Notes: generated by a model not told the origin, from the sequence alone. A stretch of 46,558 nt of DNA from an uncultured Myxococcales bacterium (GCA_937949945.1 CALFEQ010000055.1:1-46558); one strand, 5' to 3'. Positions 22,978 to 31,844 are shown, counted from the stretch's first letter. Numbers and translations are program-made.

Positions 22978-25638
22978 TCAGTCCTTGATGCCGGCGAGCT
23001 GCTTGCACTCGGACACGCGCGGGTGGGACGCGGCCCGGCGCGCGCAGCTCCGATAGGCCTCGATGGCCTGCTGCTTCTTGCCGATCTTCTCGTACGCGGC
23101 GCCGAGCGTGAGCCAGGCATCGGCGTTCGAGGGATCCTGCTGCGTCGCGAGCCAAGCGAGCTGCACGGCACGCGTGCCTTGCTTCTCGTCCTTGTCACCG
23201 CCCTCGAGCGCGCGTTGCGCGGCCTGCGTGATCGACTCGGAGGACAGGCCGCTCGACGTCGAGCCTGCCGACTCGCTCGTCGGCTGCGGCTTCGCCGTGA
23301 CCGTCGCCGTCGTCGCGGCCGCGGCCGTCGTCGCGGCCGTGCTCTTCGGCGTCGCCGCCTCGCCCGAAGCCGGCGCGGACGCGCCCGTGTTCGTCGCGGC
23401 CGGCGCCTCGGTCACGGCCGGCGCCTCGGTCACGGCCGGCGTCGCCGCCTTCGGCTCGGGCGCAGGCGGGTCGCTGCTGGCCGTCGTGGTCGCCGCGGCC
23501 GGCGGGTCCTCGGCCGTGGTCGCCGTCGCGGGCGGCGTCGTCTGCGGCTTCGACTCTTCCTTCGTCTCCGTCGGCGACGGGCGCGGCGACGACGCCGTGG
23601 CGCTCTCCGCGGTCACGGGGCGAACCGCGAGCCCCTCTTTCGTGTCGTACTCGCCGCGATACCAATGACGCGCGAACAGCACGAGCCCCGTCGCGCCGAG
23701 CATGGCGACGAGCAGCCACGTGACGAGCTTGCGACCGCTCGTCTGTCCGGCCGGGTCCCGCTCCTCCTCCCACGTGCTCTCGGTCGAGGAGCGCGCCCGC
23801 TCGCTGCGCCGGTACATCGGCGGCACCGTCGGTGTCTCGCTCCGCGCGACGCTCGTGGCGCCGTCCTTCGCAGCGCCGTCGCTCGACGCGCTGCCGTTCA
23901 CCGCACCCTCCTTCTTCGCCTCCGAGACGGAAGCCTGCGGCGGCGAGCTCTCGCCGTTCGCGTTGCGCGGCTTCGCCTCCTCCGTGCCCGGCTCGAAGGA
24001 GAGCCCCGGGGCGGCCTTCGCGAAGGTGATCGGCTCCGTCGAGCCTCCGGGCCTCGACGAGCTCCGCGCCGCCGGAGCCGCCGCCATCGGAGCCGTCCCC
24101 GCGCCCGCGCTCTTCGCCGCGGGCATCGGCGCCGTCTTCGTGATCGCGACCGGCGTCGTCTTCTCGCCATTCGCCGCGGCGGCGATCGGCGCGGTCACCG
24201 CATCGTCCTGCTTCGCCGCGTCGGATCCGATCGGCTCGGCGGCGATGAGCTCCTTCGAGTCGACCGCGATCGGATCGCTGTCGTCCTCGCCGACCTTCGG
24301 CGGAGCGCCGCCGACCGGATACGGCTGCGTGTCGGGCGCATTCGGCGCCGCGGCCGCGCGCACGTCCATCGGAAGCGTGTCGCCGTCGCTCACGCGCAGG
24401 CCGCTGATGGACGCCGGCCTGTACTTTCGCGGCTTGTTCGTCGCGGTGCCTCTGGGGATGTTGATCCGCGGAACGGACGGGACCTGACGCGAGCCGGCCG
24501 GGGCCGGCAACGGCTTGGTCGTGGAGAGCTTGGCCGTCTGCTCGGGCGGCGGCGTCGCGGAGAGATCGCTGCGCACCTGCGTCGGCGGGACGTCGCGAGC
24601 CGCGACCTCGACGGCGGGCGCCTGGGTCGACGCCTCCACCGCCGCCGGCGGCGCGCCCGACGCGGGCACGATGCGCTCGGGCACGGGCGTCCGGACCTCG
24701 ACGAGCAGTCCCTCGAAGTAGAGCTTCGAGAGCGTCGTCAGCGTCGAGAGATCCTCGAACGGCGAATCGTCGACGACCTCGGCGAGCGTCCGGCGTCCGT
24801 CGAGGAGGCGGAGGATGCCGTTGAGCTCGTCGGGGATCTCGCTCAAGCGATCGAGCAGGCGCTCGTGATCGACCTCGAAGACCGTCGAGAGCGGCGGGAG
24901 CTGCTCGGTGAGCCGTCCCCATTCGTCGGCGCGCCGGAGCCCCTCCATGACGAGGGCCGACGTACCGATTTCGACGACGTCCTCGCGATCGACGGGTCCG
25001 AAGTCGACCTCGAAGTCGGCCTCGCTCCACACGAGGAGGCGGTAGACGGCCTCCTCGCCACGAAGCGTTCCGACCTCGGCGTCGACGACCTTTCCGTCCC
25101 GGAACCAGACATACCCGAGCCCGGCGCCGCTCTTGAACGTGATCGACCCGCTCTTGCGGGAGATCTCGAAAGTCTGGAGCAGGTCCACGACGGTCATGTC
25201 GTGGATCGACCCCGCGAAGCGCGTGCGCAGCATCGAGGGGTTCTTCGTCGCGATGGACTCCTGCGCACGGCGCGCGAGCACGACGTTGACGCGCGCCAAG
25301 AGCTCTCGGACGAAGATGGGCTTCGTCAGGTAGTCCTCGACCCCGAGCTCGAGGCCGCGGATCTTGTCCTCCACCGACCTCGTGGTGGCGAGGAAGATGA
25401 CGGGGATCGCGGCCGTCTCCGGACGATCCTTCAGGCGCCGTACGAGCGCGTACCCATCGATCTTGGGGAGCTTCGTGTCGCAGATGACGAGGTCGGGCGC
25501 CGCCGTCTCGACGATGTCGAGGGCGACCTGCCCGTCTTCCGCGCACGCGACGTTGTAGCCAGCCTTGCGCAGGCTGACCTCCACGATCCGCATGCTCCGC
25601 GGATCGGCATCGACGAGGAGAATCTTCTTCTTCGCCAC
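22978..25638 (-). CDS. Membrane-spanning REC-PATAN(DUF4388)-winged helix-TPR signalling protein
   Basis: An 886-residue multidomain protein. A response-regulator receiver spans residues 4-120, with acidic pocket D10/D12, phosphoryl acceptor D54 (VICDTKLPKIDGY) and K106 (YLTKP). A PATAN/DUF4388 domain follows (about 140-250: IHDMTVVDLLQTFEISRKSG, GYVWFRDGKVVDAEVG, GEEAVYRLLVWSEADFEV), then a small winged helix (about 262-315). A long low-complexity linker leads to one transmembrane helix (VTWLLVAMLGATGLVLFA, about 635-655), a Thr/Ala/Pro-rich stretch and a C-terminal TPR-like pair (NADAWLTLGAAYEKIGKKQQAIEAYRSC). PATAN proteins in myxobacteria act in motility and kinase signalling. It is preceded by a kinase gene 96 bases upstream. 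Confidence 0.88.
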   Translation of the reverse strand: MAKKKILLVDADPRSMRIVEVSLRKAGYNVACAEDGQVALDIVETAAPDLVICDTKLPKIDGYALVRRLKDRPETAAIPVIFLATTRSVEDKIRGLELGVEDYLTKPIFVRELLARVNVVLARRAQESIATKNPSMLRTRFAGSIHDMTVVDLLQTFEISRKSGSITFKSGAGLGYVWFRDGKVVDAEVGTLRGEEAVYRLLVWSEADFEVDFGPVDREDVVEIGTSALVMEGLRRADEWGRLTEQLPPLSTVFEVDHERLLDRLSEIPDELNGILRLLDGRRTLAEVVDDSPFEDLSTLTTLSKLYFEGLLVEVRTPVPERIVPASGAPPAAVEASTQAPAVEVAARDVPPTQVRSDLSATPPPEQTAKLSTTKPLPAPAGSRQVPSVPRINIPRGTATNKPRKYRPASISGLRVSDGDTLPMDVRAAAAPNAPDTQPYPVGGAPPKVGEDDSDPIAVDSKELIAAEPIGSDAAKQDDAVTAPIAAAANGEKTTPVAITKTAPMPAAKSAGAGTAPMAAAPAARSSSRPGGSTEPITFAKAAPGLSFEPGTEEAKPRNANGESSPPQASVSEAKKEGAVNGSASSDGAAKDGATSVARSETPTVPPMYRRSERARSSTESTWEEERDPAGQTSGRKLVTWLLVAMLGATGLVLFARHWYRGEYDTKEGLAVRPVTAESATASSPRPSPTETKEESKPQTTPPATATTAEDPPAAATTTASSDPPAPEPKAATPAVTEAPAVTEAPAATNTGASAPASGEAATPKSTAATTAAAATTATVTAKPQPTSESAGSTSSGLSSESITQAAQRALEGGDKDEKQGTRAVQLAWLATQQDPSNADAWLTLGAAYEKIGKKQQAIEAYRSCARRAASHPRVSECKQLAGIKD

Positions 25639-25734
25639 GCGGCCGCTCGACTTACCAAGGATCGGCCTCCGATTGGGCTCTCGTCAACGTTTCCGCGAGA
25701 TCGCACGGCTTTGTCGAGACGAGACGGCGCGGCC

Positions 25735-27306
25735 TCAACGGCGCCAGGGGTCCTGGAAGTCGTCCAGGCCCACCGGGCGCTGGGTCGCGGTCGGGATCGG
25801 CGGAACGGCGGAGGAGCTCGTGGTCGGCCGCGGCCGAGGCGCGCTCGTCGGAGCCGTCGGGCGCGGTGCGGCCGAGGTGATCGTGACCGGCGCCGCGCCC
25901 GGGCCGTCCTCGGCGGGGCCCGGCGGCGTCGTGCTCGTGGACGACGTCGTGGGTCCTTCGTCGACGACGGTCTCGGCCGTCGTGCTCACGGCCGTCGCTG
26001 CCGCGCTCGCGAGCGTGGCGCTGGAGGGAGCTGCCAGGGTGACCGCCGGCACGGGCGCGGACGACGTCGCCAGCGACGCGGCGGCCGGATCCTCCGCCGG
26101 AGCCCGCCCCCGCACGAGCGCGACGGCGAGCACGCCTGCCGCGACCGTCACGATCGCCGCCGCGATCACGCCCCCGACGAGACGCCGCTTGCGCCGCTCC
26201 TCGGCAGCGACGTGCCGCTCGACGGACCGGTGGATGTGCTCCGCCGTCGTCATGGGCGGCGCGAGCCGTACCGTCTGCGAGCGCGGCGGCGGCGGCCGCG
26301 GCGGCTCCGACTTCCTCGCCGCCTCGGCCTTCTCGAGCGCGGCCGCGAGCTCGGCCATCGACCCGAAGCGATCCTCGGGCGCCTTTTCGAGCGCCCGCAT
26401 CACGACGTCCTCGAGCTCTCCGAGCTCCACGCCCGGAGGCGGGACGGGCCGCTCGGGCCGTTCGCGCACGTGCTTCTCGAGCACGCCCATGTACGTCTCG
26501 GCCACGAACGGCACGCGGCCCGTGAGCATCTCGTAGAGCACCACACCGAGCGAGTACACGTCCGCGCGCGCGTCGACCTCCTGACCGCTCGCCTGCTCCG
26601 GAGCCATGTAATAGGGGGTGCCGAAGACGATCCCGGGGCGCGTGAGCTTGCTCGCGCCGACGATCTTGGCCGCGCCGAAATCGACGATGCGAATGTCCTC
26701 CTCCAGAGGCTCGTCGCCCTTGCCGATGAGAAAGACGTTCTCCGGCTTGAGATCGCGATGCACGACGCCCGCGGCATGCGACGCGCCGAGGCCCTCGGCG
26801 ATGCGCTTCGCGATCCGAATCGCGGCACGCGGCGGGATCGACCCGCGCGCGCGCAGCCGTGAGGCGAGCGTCTCGCCTTCGAGCAGCTCCATCACGAACC
26901 AAGGGGTGCCGTCCTCCATCGCGCCGAAGTCCGTGATGGCGACGACGGCGGGATGACGGACGGCGGCGGTGGCGCGCGCCTCCTGGACGAACCGGCGCGC
27001 GAGCTCCGCGTCCCTCGCCAGATCGCGACGAAGCACCTTCATCGCGAAGCAACGGCCGAGGGTGACGTGGCGGACTTTGTACACCGTCCCCATGCCGCCC
27101 TCGCCGAGAGGCACGAGCACGTCGTAGCGACCGTCGACCCGGAGCCGCGCGCGTTCGTCGCGCGCCTTGTCCCACGTGCTCTTCGTGAGGGCGGTGCCGT
27201 CGAAGGGACAGAATGCCGCGTCGATGCCGAACCGCGCCCCGCACTCGGGGCATCGCTTCACGTCGACGAGATCGCCACCCGGCCTCGGGGAGTCAGCCGG
27301 AGCCAT
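25735..27306 (-). CDS. Ser/Thr protein kinase with N-terminal zinc ribbon and one TM helix
   Basis: A 523-residue PknB-type kinase. The start at 27306 overlaps the end of the upstream small gene by about 14 bases, suggesting coupling. An N-terminal ribbon CPECGARFGIDAAFCPFDG (about 17-36) is followed by the kinase domain: P-loop GEGGMGTVYKV, ATP lysine in CFAMKVL, catalytic loop HRDLKPEN, DFG and the activation segment ending in MAPEQ. All key residues are present. After the kinase comes a Pro-rich and basic stretch (RRKRR), a transmembrane helix (GGVIAAAIVTVAAGVLAVALV, about 372-392), and an Ala/Ser/Thr-rich extracytoplasmic tail with no recognised sensor domain. The substrate could be the receiver/TPR protein encoded just downstream, but that is inference. 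Confidence 0.93.
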   Translation of the reverse strand: MAPADSPRPGGDLVDVKRCPECGARFGIDAAFCPFDGTALTKSTWDKARDERARLRVDGRYDVLVPLGEGGMGTVYKVRHVTLGRCFAMKVLRRDLARDAELARRFVQEARATAAVRHPAVVAITDFGAMEDGTPWFVMELLEGETLASRLRARGSIPPRAAIRIAKRIAEGLGASHAAGVVHRDLKPENVFLIGKGDEPLEEDIRIVDFGAAKIVGASKLTRPGIVFGTPYYMAPEQASGQEVDARADVYSLGVVLYEMLTGRVPFVAETYMGVLEKHVRERPERPVPPPGVELGELEDVVMRALEKAPEDRFGSMAELAAALEKAEAARKSEPPRPPPPRSQTVRLAPPMTTAEHIHRSVERHVAAEERRKRRLVGGVIAAAIVTVAAGVLAVALVRGRAPAEDPAAASLATSSAPVPAVTLAAPSSATLASAAATAVSTTAETVVDEGPTTSSTSTTPPGPAEDGPGAAPVTITSAAPRPTAPTSAPRPRPTTSSSAVPPIPTATQRPVGLDDFQDPWRR

Positions 27307-27535
27307 CGCCGGCGTCTCCCGAGGACGCGGGCGCACCGCGCTCCGTACCGGAGTCGCCGGTCCCCTCATCGAGCTGACGACACACCCCCTCGATGCATCT
27401 CAGCTCCCCGCTGCAGTCGGAGCTGCGCGTACAGGGAGCGTTGGTCCCGCCCGCAGGGCCGTCCACGCCTCCACACCCGGGATCGCGCCAGAGACCGAGG
27501 GCGACCACCGCCACGACTGCGCACGAGCGGACCAC
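27293..27535 (-). CDS. Small Cys-rich exported protein
   Basis: An 80-residue product from a GTG start. A hydrophobic N-terminal stretch (CAVVAVVALGLW) reads like a signal peptide, followed by CGG, though the lipobox (DPGC) is poor. The core has the spacing APCTRSSDCSGELRCIEGVC, a Dickkopf/EB-like disulfide motif common in exported myxobacterial proteins. The tail is Gly/Ser/Asp-rich. Its end overlaps the kinase start, so it is probably translated with the kinase; a role as an envelope partner of the kinase is possible but unproven. Confidence 0.65.
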   Translation of the reverse strand: MVRSCAVVAVVALGLWRDPGCGGVDGPAGGTNAPCTRSSDCSGELRCIEGVCRQLDEGTGDSGTERGAPASSGDAGDGSG

Positions 27536-27656
27536 GCCCGGATTGTACAGCTTCGCAGCGGCGGCGCAGAGCGTGGAAAGCTCGGCCGCTCCCCACGCTC
27601 GTCACCGGGCAGTCGCCCCGTCGACGCCCTCGGCGATGGGCGATGCGAGCCCGCGA

Positions 27657-28853
27657 TCAGCCTGCGGGTGCGGGCGGGTTCGCGTTCGCGGGCGTACCGC
27701 AGTTCGAGCAGAACTTCCCGGCGCCGATGAGCTCCTGGCCGCAGCCGGTGCAGAACTTCTTCGGCTGAGCGAGCGGCGTCCCGCACTCGGCGCAGAACTT
27801 CCCGCCGGGCTGCCGCGTGTTGCACTTCACGCACGTCACGACGGCGCCTCCCGGCGAGAACTGCGGTGCGGGCGCCATCATCCCCGGATGCATGGCGCCG
27901 GCCATCTGGTTCGCCATGCTCATGCCGACCGCCATCTGGATGCCCGCGCCCGCGACGCCGCCGTCGACGCCGTGCGCGGCCATCCCCTGCCCCGCGCCGA
28001 TCATGGCCTGGCCGGCCGCGTAGTTCTGGTAGCTGCCCGCGAGCTGCTGAACGTAGCGCGCGTCGTTGTGGAACTTCTGATCGAGCTCGAACTGGCGCGC
28101 CCTCGCCTGGGCCTCGGCGATCTTGATCCCGCGGTTCGCCTTCGCGACCTCGGCGTTCGCCGCCACGAGCCGCGCGCGGTCGTCCTCGGAGAAGTTGATG
28201 TTGAACTGCCCCATCTGCAGGATGCGGACGCCGATCTCCTGCAGATCGGGGGCGTTCGCGACGAACGCGTTCGCGAGCTTGCTCGTGAGGCTGACGGCCT
28301 GGAGGACGCTCTTGCCCTCCACCTCGCAGAGCTCGCCGAGCGTCGTCTTCACGCCGTTCATGAACAGGCCCTTGATCCAGTGGAGGACCTGGTCGTTGTC
28401 GCCCTGCGCGGCCTGGCCGGTGTAGCCGATGATGAACCGCACCGGGTCGGTCACCACGAGCGAGAACTCGCCGAAGATGCGCGGCGTGACCTGCTCCTGC
28501 GTGAGCGGGTCGATCATGTCGCCGATCGGTCCGCCGAACGGGATGCTGCGGACCGGCGAGGTCTTCACGAAGTAGATCTCGCTGATGAAGACGTCGCCGC
28601 CGGTGAACTTGTTGATGATGTTGTTGAGGAACGGGATGTTCTGCGTCGAGAGGGTGTGCCGGCCCGGAGGAAGCACGCCCTGGACCTTTCCGTCCTTGAA
28701 GAAGACCGCACACTCGTCGCTGTCGACCGTGAGCTGGGACCAGAAGGGGAAGTTCTGATCGTGATGCTTGTAGACGATGAGGTGCTTGTATTGGTCCGGA
28801 CGCGCGATCATCATCTCGCGCACACCCTGCTTGACGAAGTCCATCACGCCCAT
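27657..28853 (-). CDS. SPFH-domain protein with C-terminal double zinc ribbon (YdjI-like)
   Basis: A 398-residue protein of the SPFH/virion-core-protein-like (YdjI) family. Residues about 10-290 form the SPFH unit, with the typical segments KHLIVYKHHDQNFPF, ESD-like DSDECAVFFKDG, PPGRHTLSTQNIPF and a coiled helical stretch rich in Ala/Glu/Arg (EDDRARLVAANAEV, EAQARARQFELDQK). A Gly/Met/Ala-rich linker follows, then two four-Cys ribbons, CVKC...CAEC and CTGC...CSNC. SPFH proteins form oligomeric assemblies on membranes; the ribbons are probably recruitment modules. It heads an apparent minus-strand operon with the Cys-rich protein and kinase, and faces the solenoid gene at 29051 across about 200 bases. 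Confidence 0.9.
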   Translation of the reverse strand: MGVMDFVKQGVREMMIARPDQYKHLIVYKHHDQNFPFWSQLTVDSDECAVFFKDGKVQGVLPPGRHTLSTQNIPFLNNIINKFTGGDVFISEIYFVKTSPVRSIPFGGPIGDMIDPLTQEQVTPRIFGEFSLVVTDPVRFIIGYTGQAAQGDNDQVLHWIKGLFMNGVKTTLGELCEVEGKSVLQAVSLTSKLANAFVANAPDLQEIGVRILQMGQFNINFSEDDRARLVAANAEVAKANRGIKIAEAQARARQFELDQKFHNDARYVQQLAGSYQNYAAGQAMIGAGQGMAAHGVDGGVAGAGIQMAVGMSMANQMAGAMHPGMMAPAPQFSPGGAVVTCVKCNTRQPGGKFCAECGTPLAQPKKFCTGCGQELIGAGKFCSNCGTPANANPPAPAG

Positions 28854-29050
28854 CGTTCTCTCCTCTGGTGCTCGCAGGTCATGAAATCACCGGCGGAGAC
28901 GAAGGTAAATCCACGATCGCGCCCCGGCCAGTCGCCCATTTTCGTGGCTCGACGCCCGCGGACGGCCCTCGGCGCGAGCCGTCGAGCGCCGGGCGCGCAG
29001 GGTCGCTCCTGCTGGCGTACGTCGAAGCAGACACGTAATCTCAGTCGAGC

Positions 29051-30226
29051 GTGAGCGTACCTACGATCGATCCCTCGACCCTCCCCGGTCCGGCGCAGAA
29101 GATCCTCGACCCGAACGGGCCGGCGCCGCTCAAGGCGATGGCCGCCAAGGGTCTCGTTCCGGGTCTTCCGCCGGGCGCGATCCTCGCCGTCGTCGTCCTG
29201 CTGGCGCAGGGCACGGACGCGAACGCCGAGACCGCGAAGAAGACCCTCGAGAAGCTCCCGCCGCCGCTCATCAACGGCGCCCTCGGGGTGCCCGACCTCC
29301 ACCCGGCGGTCCTCGATGCGCTCGGCCCGCTCTACGCGAGCGACGCTGCGGTCTCCGAGAAGATCCTCAACCATCCGGCCGTCCACCCGGACACGGTCGC
29401 CGCGATGGCCGCCGTCGGGACGGAGGGCGTCTGCGAGCTCATCGCGACGAACGAGGAGCGCCTCCTCGCCAACCCGCGGATCATCGAGAAGCTCTACCTC
29501 AACAAGAACTGCCGCATGTCGACGGCGGACCGGATCCTCGAGCTCGCCGTCCGCAACGGCCTCGAGCTCGACATCCCGGCCTTCGCCCAGGCAAAGCAGG
29601 CGATCCAGGGCGAGCTCATCGCGGAGGCGACGGAGGAGCCGACCTTCGACGACACGCAGTTCAACGAGGCCCAGGAGGTCGGCCGGCAGCTGCAGCTCGC
29701 CGAAGGCGAAGACACCCACGAGATCAATCCGGAGACGGGAGAGGAGCAGGTCGTCGCGAAGGCGCGGCCGCTCCACGCGGTCTGGGCGGAGCTCCGGCCG
29801 CCGGCGAAGATCCGCTTCCTCCAGCTCGCGGCCGTCAAGGAGTACGACAAGGACGGCCGCGAGGTCGGCGAGCATCGCTACGACATCAAAGCGCTCCGCA
29901 TGCTCGGCGTTCGCGACGCGAACCCGCTCGTCGCGGTCGCCGCCATCAACACGCCGGGCATCGGCGACGCGGAGGTCGTCCGCATCGCCGGTCTGCGCAA
30001 CGTCTGCGAAGAGGTCCTGCGCGAGATCGCGAACAACAAGGAGTGGACGCGCCACTACATGGTGAAGCTCGCGCTCGTGTCGAACCCGCGCACGCCCTTC
30101 GGCCAGGCCTCGAAGTTCATCCTCCACCTGCGCGAGAACGACCTCAAGGCGCTCGCCAAGAGCAAGGACGTGAGCGGCGCCGTCCAGACCGCCGCGAAGC
30201 AGCAGCTCGCTCGCAAAGGCAAGTAG
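29051..30226 (+). CDS. Alpha-solenoid (LRV/HEAT-like) protein, unknown function
   Basis: A 391-residue cytoplasmic protein without signal peptide or membrane helices. It is built of short helical repeats containing NP or HP turns (ILNHPAVHPDTVAAMA, LLANPRIIEKLY, VRDANPLVAVAAIN, LVSNPRTPFGQASKF), similar to variant leucine-rich repeats. A central acidic segment (EEPTFDDTQFNEAQ...GEEQVV) interrupts the repeats. The C-terminal part resembles that of the protein at 15311-16771 in turn pattern and ending. The GTG start at 29051 gives MSVPTIDPSTLPGPAQKIL. Divergent pairing with the SPFH gene suggests related function, possibly a scaffold for it. Confidence 0.72.
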   Translation: MSVPTIDPSTLPGPAQKILDPNGPAPLKAMAAKGLVPGLPPGAILAVVVLLAQGTDANAETAKKTLEKLPPPLINGALGVPDLHPAVLDALGPLYASDAAVSEKILNHPAVHPDTVAAMAAVGTEGVCELIATNEERLLANPRIIEKLYLNKNCRMSTADRILELAVRNGLELDIPAFAQAKQAIQGELIAEATEEPTFDDTQFNEAQEVGRQLQLAEGEDTHEINPETGEEQVVAKARPLHAVWAELRPPAKIRFLQLAAVKEYDKDGREVGEHRYDIKALRMLGVRDANPLVAVAAINTPGIGDAEVVRIAGLRNVCEEVLREIANNKEWTRHYMVKLALVSNPRTPFGQASKFILHLRENDLKALAKSKDVSGAVQTAAKQQLARKGK

Positions 30227-30307
30227 CCGCTGCTCCGCGCGAGCATCGCCGCGCCGCCGATCGCGCGCTCACGTCGACGTGCGAGGCCTGGCGCCGACGG
30301 ACGAGCG

Positions 30308-30784
30308 TCAGTCGCAGATGTCCTCGCCCAGCGCGTGACCGCAGTGGACCGGGTCGGGACCGTACCCGCAGTGCTGGATGCGGCAGTCGAGGTCCCAGGG
30401 CCCGTTCTCGTTCTTCATGCACTCTTCCCCGCAGTTGCCGGGGAAGCCGGTGTTCCCGCACTTCGTCGGGTCGGCCATGCACGTGCAGTACTCCATGCAC
30501 TTCTGGCTGAGACCGCCGCTCGTGCCCGAGTCCCCGCCGTCGTCGCCGCCGGCATCCCCTCCACCACCGCTGCTGGCGTTGCCGCTCGTGCCACCACTGC
30601 TGGCGCCACCGCTCGTGCCACCACTGCTGGCGCCGCCGCTCGTGCCACCGCTGCTGGCGCCGCCGCTCGTTCCCCCGCTGCTCGTGTTGTCGTTCGAGGT
30701 CTCGTCGGACGAGCAGCTCGCGACCGCCAGAGCGACGCACGCGAGGACGGACGTGATGGTGAACGCGAAGAACTTCTGGCTCAT
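30308..30784 (-). CDS. Cys-rich lipoprotein with nonapeptide repeats
   Basis: A 158-residue exported protein. The signal peptide ends in AVASC (Cys24). Then come about four copies of a Gly/Ser/Thr nonapeptide (SSGGTSGGA), a flexible spacer that lifts the rest from the membrane. The C-terminal 65 residues hold 11 cysteines (KCMEYCTCM, KCGNTG, NCGEECM, DCRIQHCGY, HCGHALGEDIC), implying a disulfide-rich domain. I do not recognise its family. It lies convergent to the solenoid gene and 174 bases from the end of the SDR gene on the same strand. Confidence 0.82.
   Translation of the reverse strand: MSQKFFAFTITSVLACVALAVASCSSDETSNDNTSSGGTSGGASSGGTSGGASSGGTSGGASSGGTSGNASSGGGGDAGGDDGGDSGTSGGLSQKCMEYCTCMADPTKCGNTGFPGNCGEECMKNENGPWDLDCRIQHCGYGPDPVHCGHALGEDICD
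30566..30673. repeat. In-frame 27-bp tandem repeat, four units
   Basis: Units start at 30566, 30593, 30620 and 30647. They differ at a few bases each and encode the Gly/Ser/Thr spacer of the Cys-rich lipoprotein on the minus strand. A frame-preserving copy-number change would alter spacer length. Confidence 0.85.
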
Positions 30785-30958
30785 GAAGCACCTCCCCCGA
30801 AAGAGAAAGCTCAGCCATGCGCCGAGCCACTCCCGTGTAATGCGGGCGGACCGGAAAGTCGAGCGAAGCGCCCCGCGCGTTGCGAGACGCGGCCCGGGCG
30901 GAGAGCCAGCCCATGATGGAGGCCCGAGCCCCGCGGCCCGAGCCCCGCGGAAGACGGC

Positions 30959-31729
30959 TTACCGCCCGATCCCCCAGATCTCCCCCGTCGCCCAGGACGC
31001 ATCGAGCTGCGCGAGGACGACGTGGACGACCTCCTCGGCCGTGCCGAAGCGCCCGAGCTGAGAGCGCGTCGCGAGGCGGTGTTGCCTCAGGGGATCCGCG
31101 TCCGCTTCTGGATCCGCCACGATCCCGAGCTCGACGATGTTGACGCGCACGTCCGGCGCGAGCTCGACCGCGAGCGCGCGGAGGCCCGTCTTCACGGCGC
31201 CTTTCGCCGTCAGGTAGGCCACGTGGTGCTCGTACGGGCGCGTGGTCCCGGCGTCGCCGAGCGCACATACGGCGCCTTTGGCCTTGGCGAGGTCTCCCGC
31301 CAGGGCATGGACAAGCAAGAGCGGCGCGATGCAATGCACCGTCAGGGTCCGCTCGAGGTCTTCTCGCCGCAGCTCGTCGAAGGGGGTCCGGGGGAAGGGC
31401 CCGCAGGCGAGGACGATGTCGTCGACGCTCCCGCGCTCGGCGGTGGGCGGGATGGCGGCCCGCAGGCCCTCGACGATTTGGCTGACCGCGTCACGGTGGG
31501 TGAGGTCCGCGCAGACGTAGGGGGCCGGCCCCCGGCCGCGATCCAGGGCGGCCGAGAGCTGTTCCAGCTTGTTCGGGTCCCGCGCCGTCAGGACTACCTC
31601 GTCCCCCCGGTCGGCCAGGCCCTCGGCGATGGCCACCCCGAGCCGCCCCGTCGCCCCGACGACGAGGACCCGGCGGCTCTGCCTCGGCCGCGGCTCCGAT
31701 TTTGCTGGACGAGCACTCACCCCGGTCAT
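30959..31729 (-). CDS. Short-chain dehydrogenase/reductase (SDR)
   Basis: A 256-residue NAD(P)-dependent oxidoreductase. The dinucleotide motif is VVGATGRLGVAIAEGLA (about 24-40), with TARD at the end of the second strand suggesting possible NADP preference. VDDIVLACGPFPRTP replaces the usual NNAG region. The catalytic pair is in AYLTAKGAVKTG (Y-x3-K); the usual Ser on the preceding strand appears as LGDAG, so that residue is not obvious. The start at 31729 was chosen because the upstream frame is featureless and overlaps the divergent small gene. A GGGTATACCC palindrome begins 6 bases upstream of the start, so the transcript leader may be very short. Substrate unknown. Confidence 0.85.
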   Translation of the reverse strand: MTGVSARPAKSEPRPRQSRRVLVVGATGRLGVAIAEGLADRGDEVVLTARDPNKLEQLSAALDRGRGPAPYVCADLTHRDAVSQIVEGLRAAIPPTAERGSVDDIVLACGPFPRTPFDELRREDLERTLTVHCIAPLLLVHALAGDLAKAKGAVCALGDAGTTRPYEHHVAYLTAKGAVKTGLRALAVELAPDVRVNIVELGIVADPEADADPLRQHRLATRSQLGRFGTAEEVVHVVLAQLDASWATGEIWGIGR

Positions 31730-31734
31730 GGTCC

Positions 31735-31744
31735 GGGTATACCC
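31735..31744. promoter_or_regulatory. 10-bp palindrome GGGTATACCC in divergent promoter region
   Basis: It lies 5 bases upstream of the SDR start and 100 bases upstream of the 92-residue protein gene. It could contain a -10 element for a nearly leaderless SDR transcript on the minus strand or be an operator; the evidence is only position and symmetry. Confidence 0.3.
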
Positions 31745-31844
31745 TACTTTAGGCCGGTCCGGCTCCCCGAGGCTCGACCGGGTCGAACCAAAGGAGCCAG
31801 AAAAAGGAGAAACCCGGGCCGATTCGAGTGTAGAAAGGTTGGGC

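Noticed and set aside
22978..26862. Very long plus-strand open frames over the kinase and REC-PATAN genes
   Set aside because: Arg/Gly-rich shadows with no domain; the minus-strand genes explain the codon bias.
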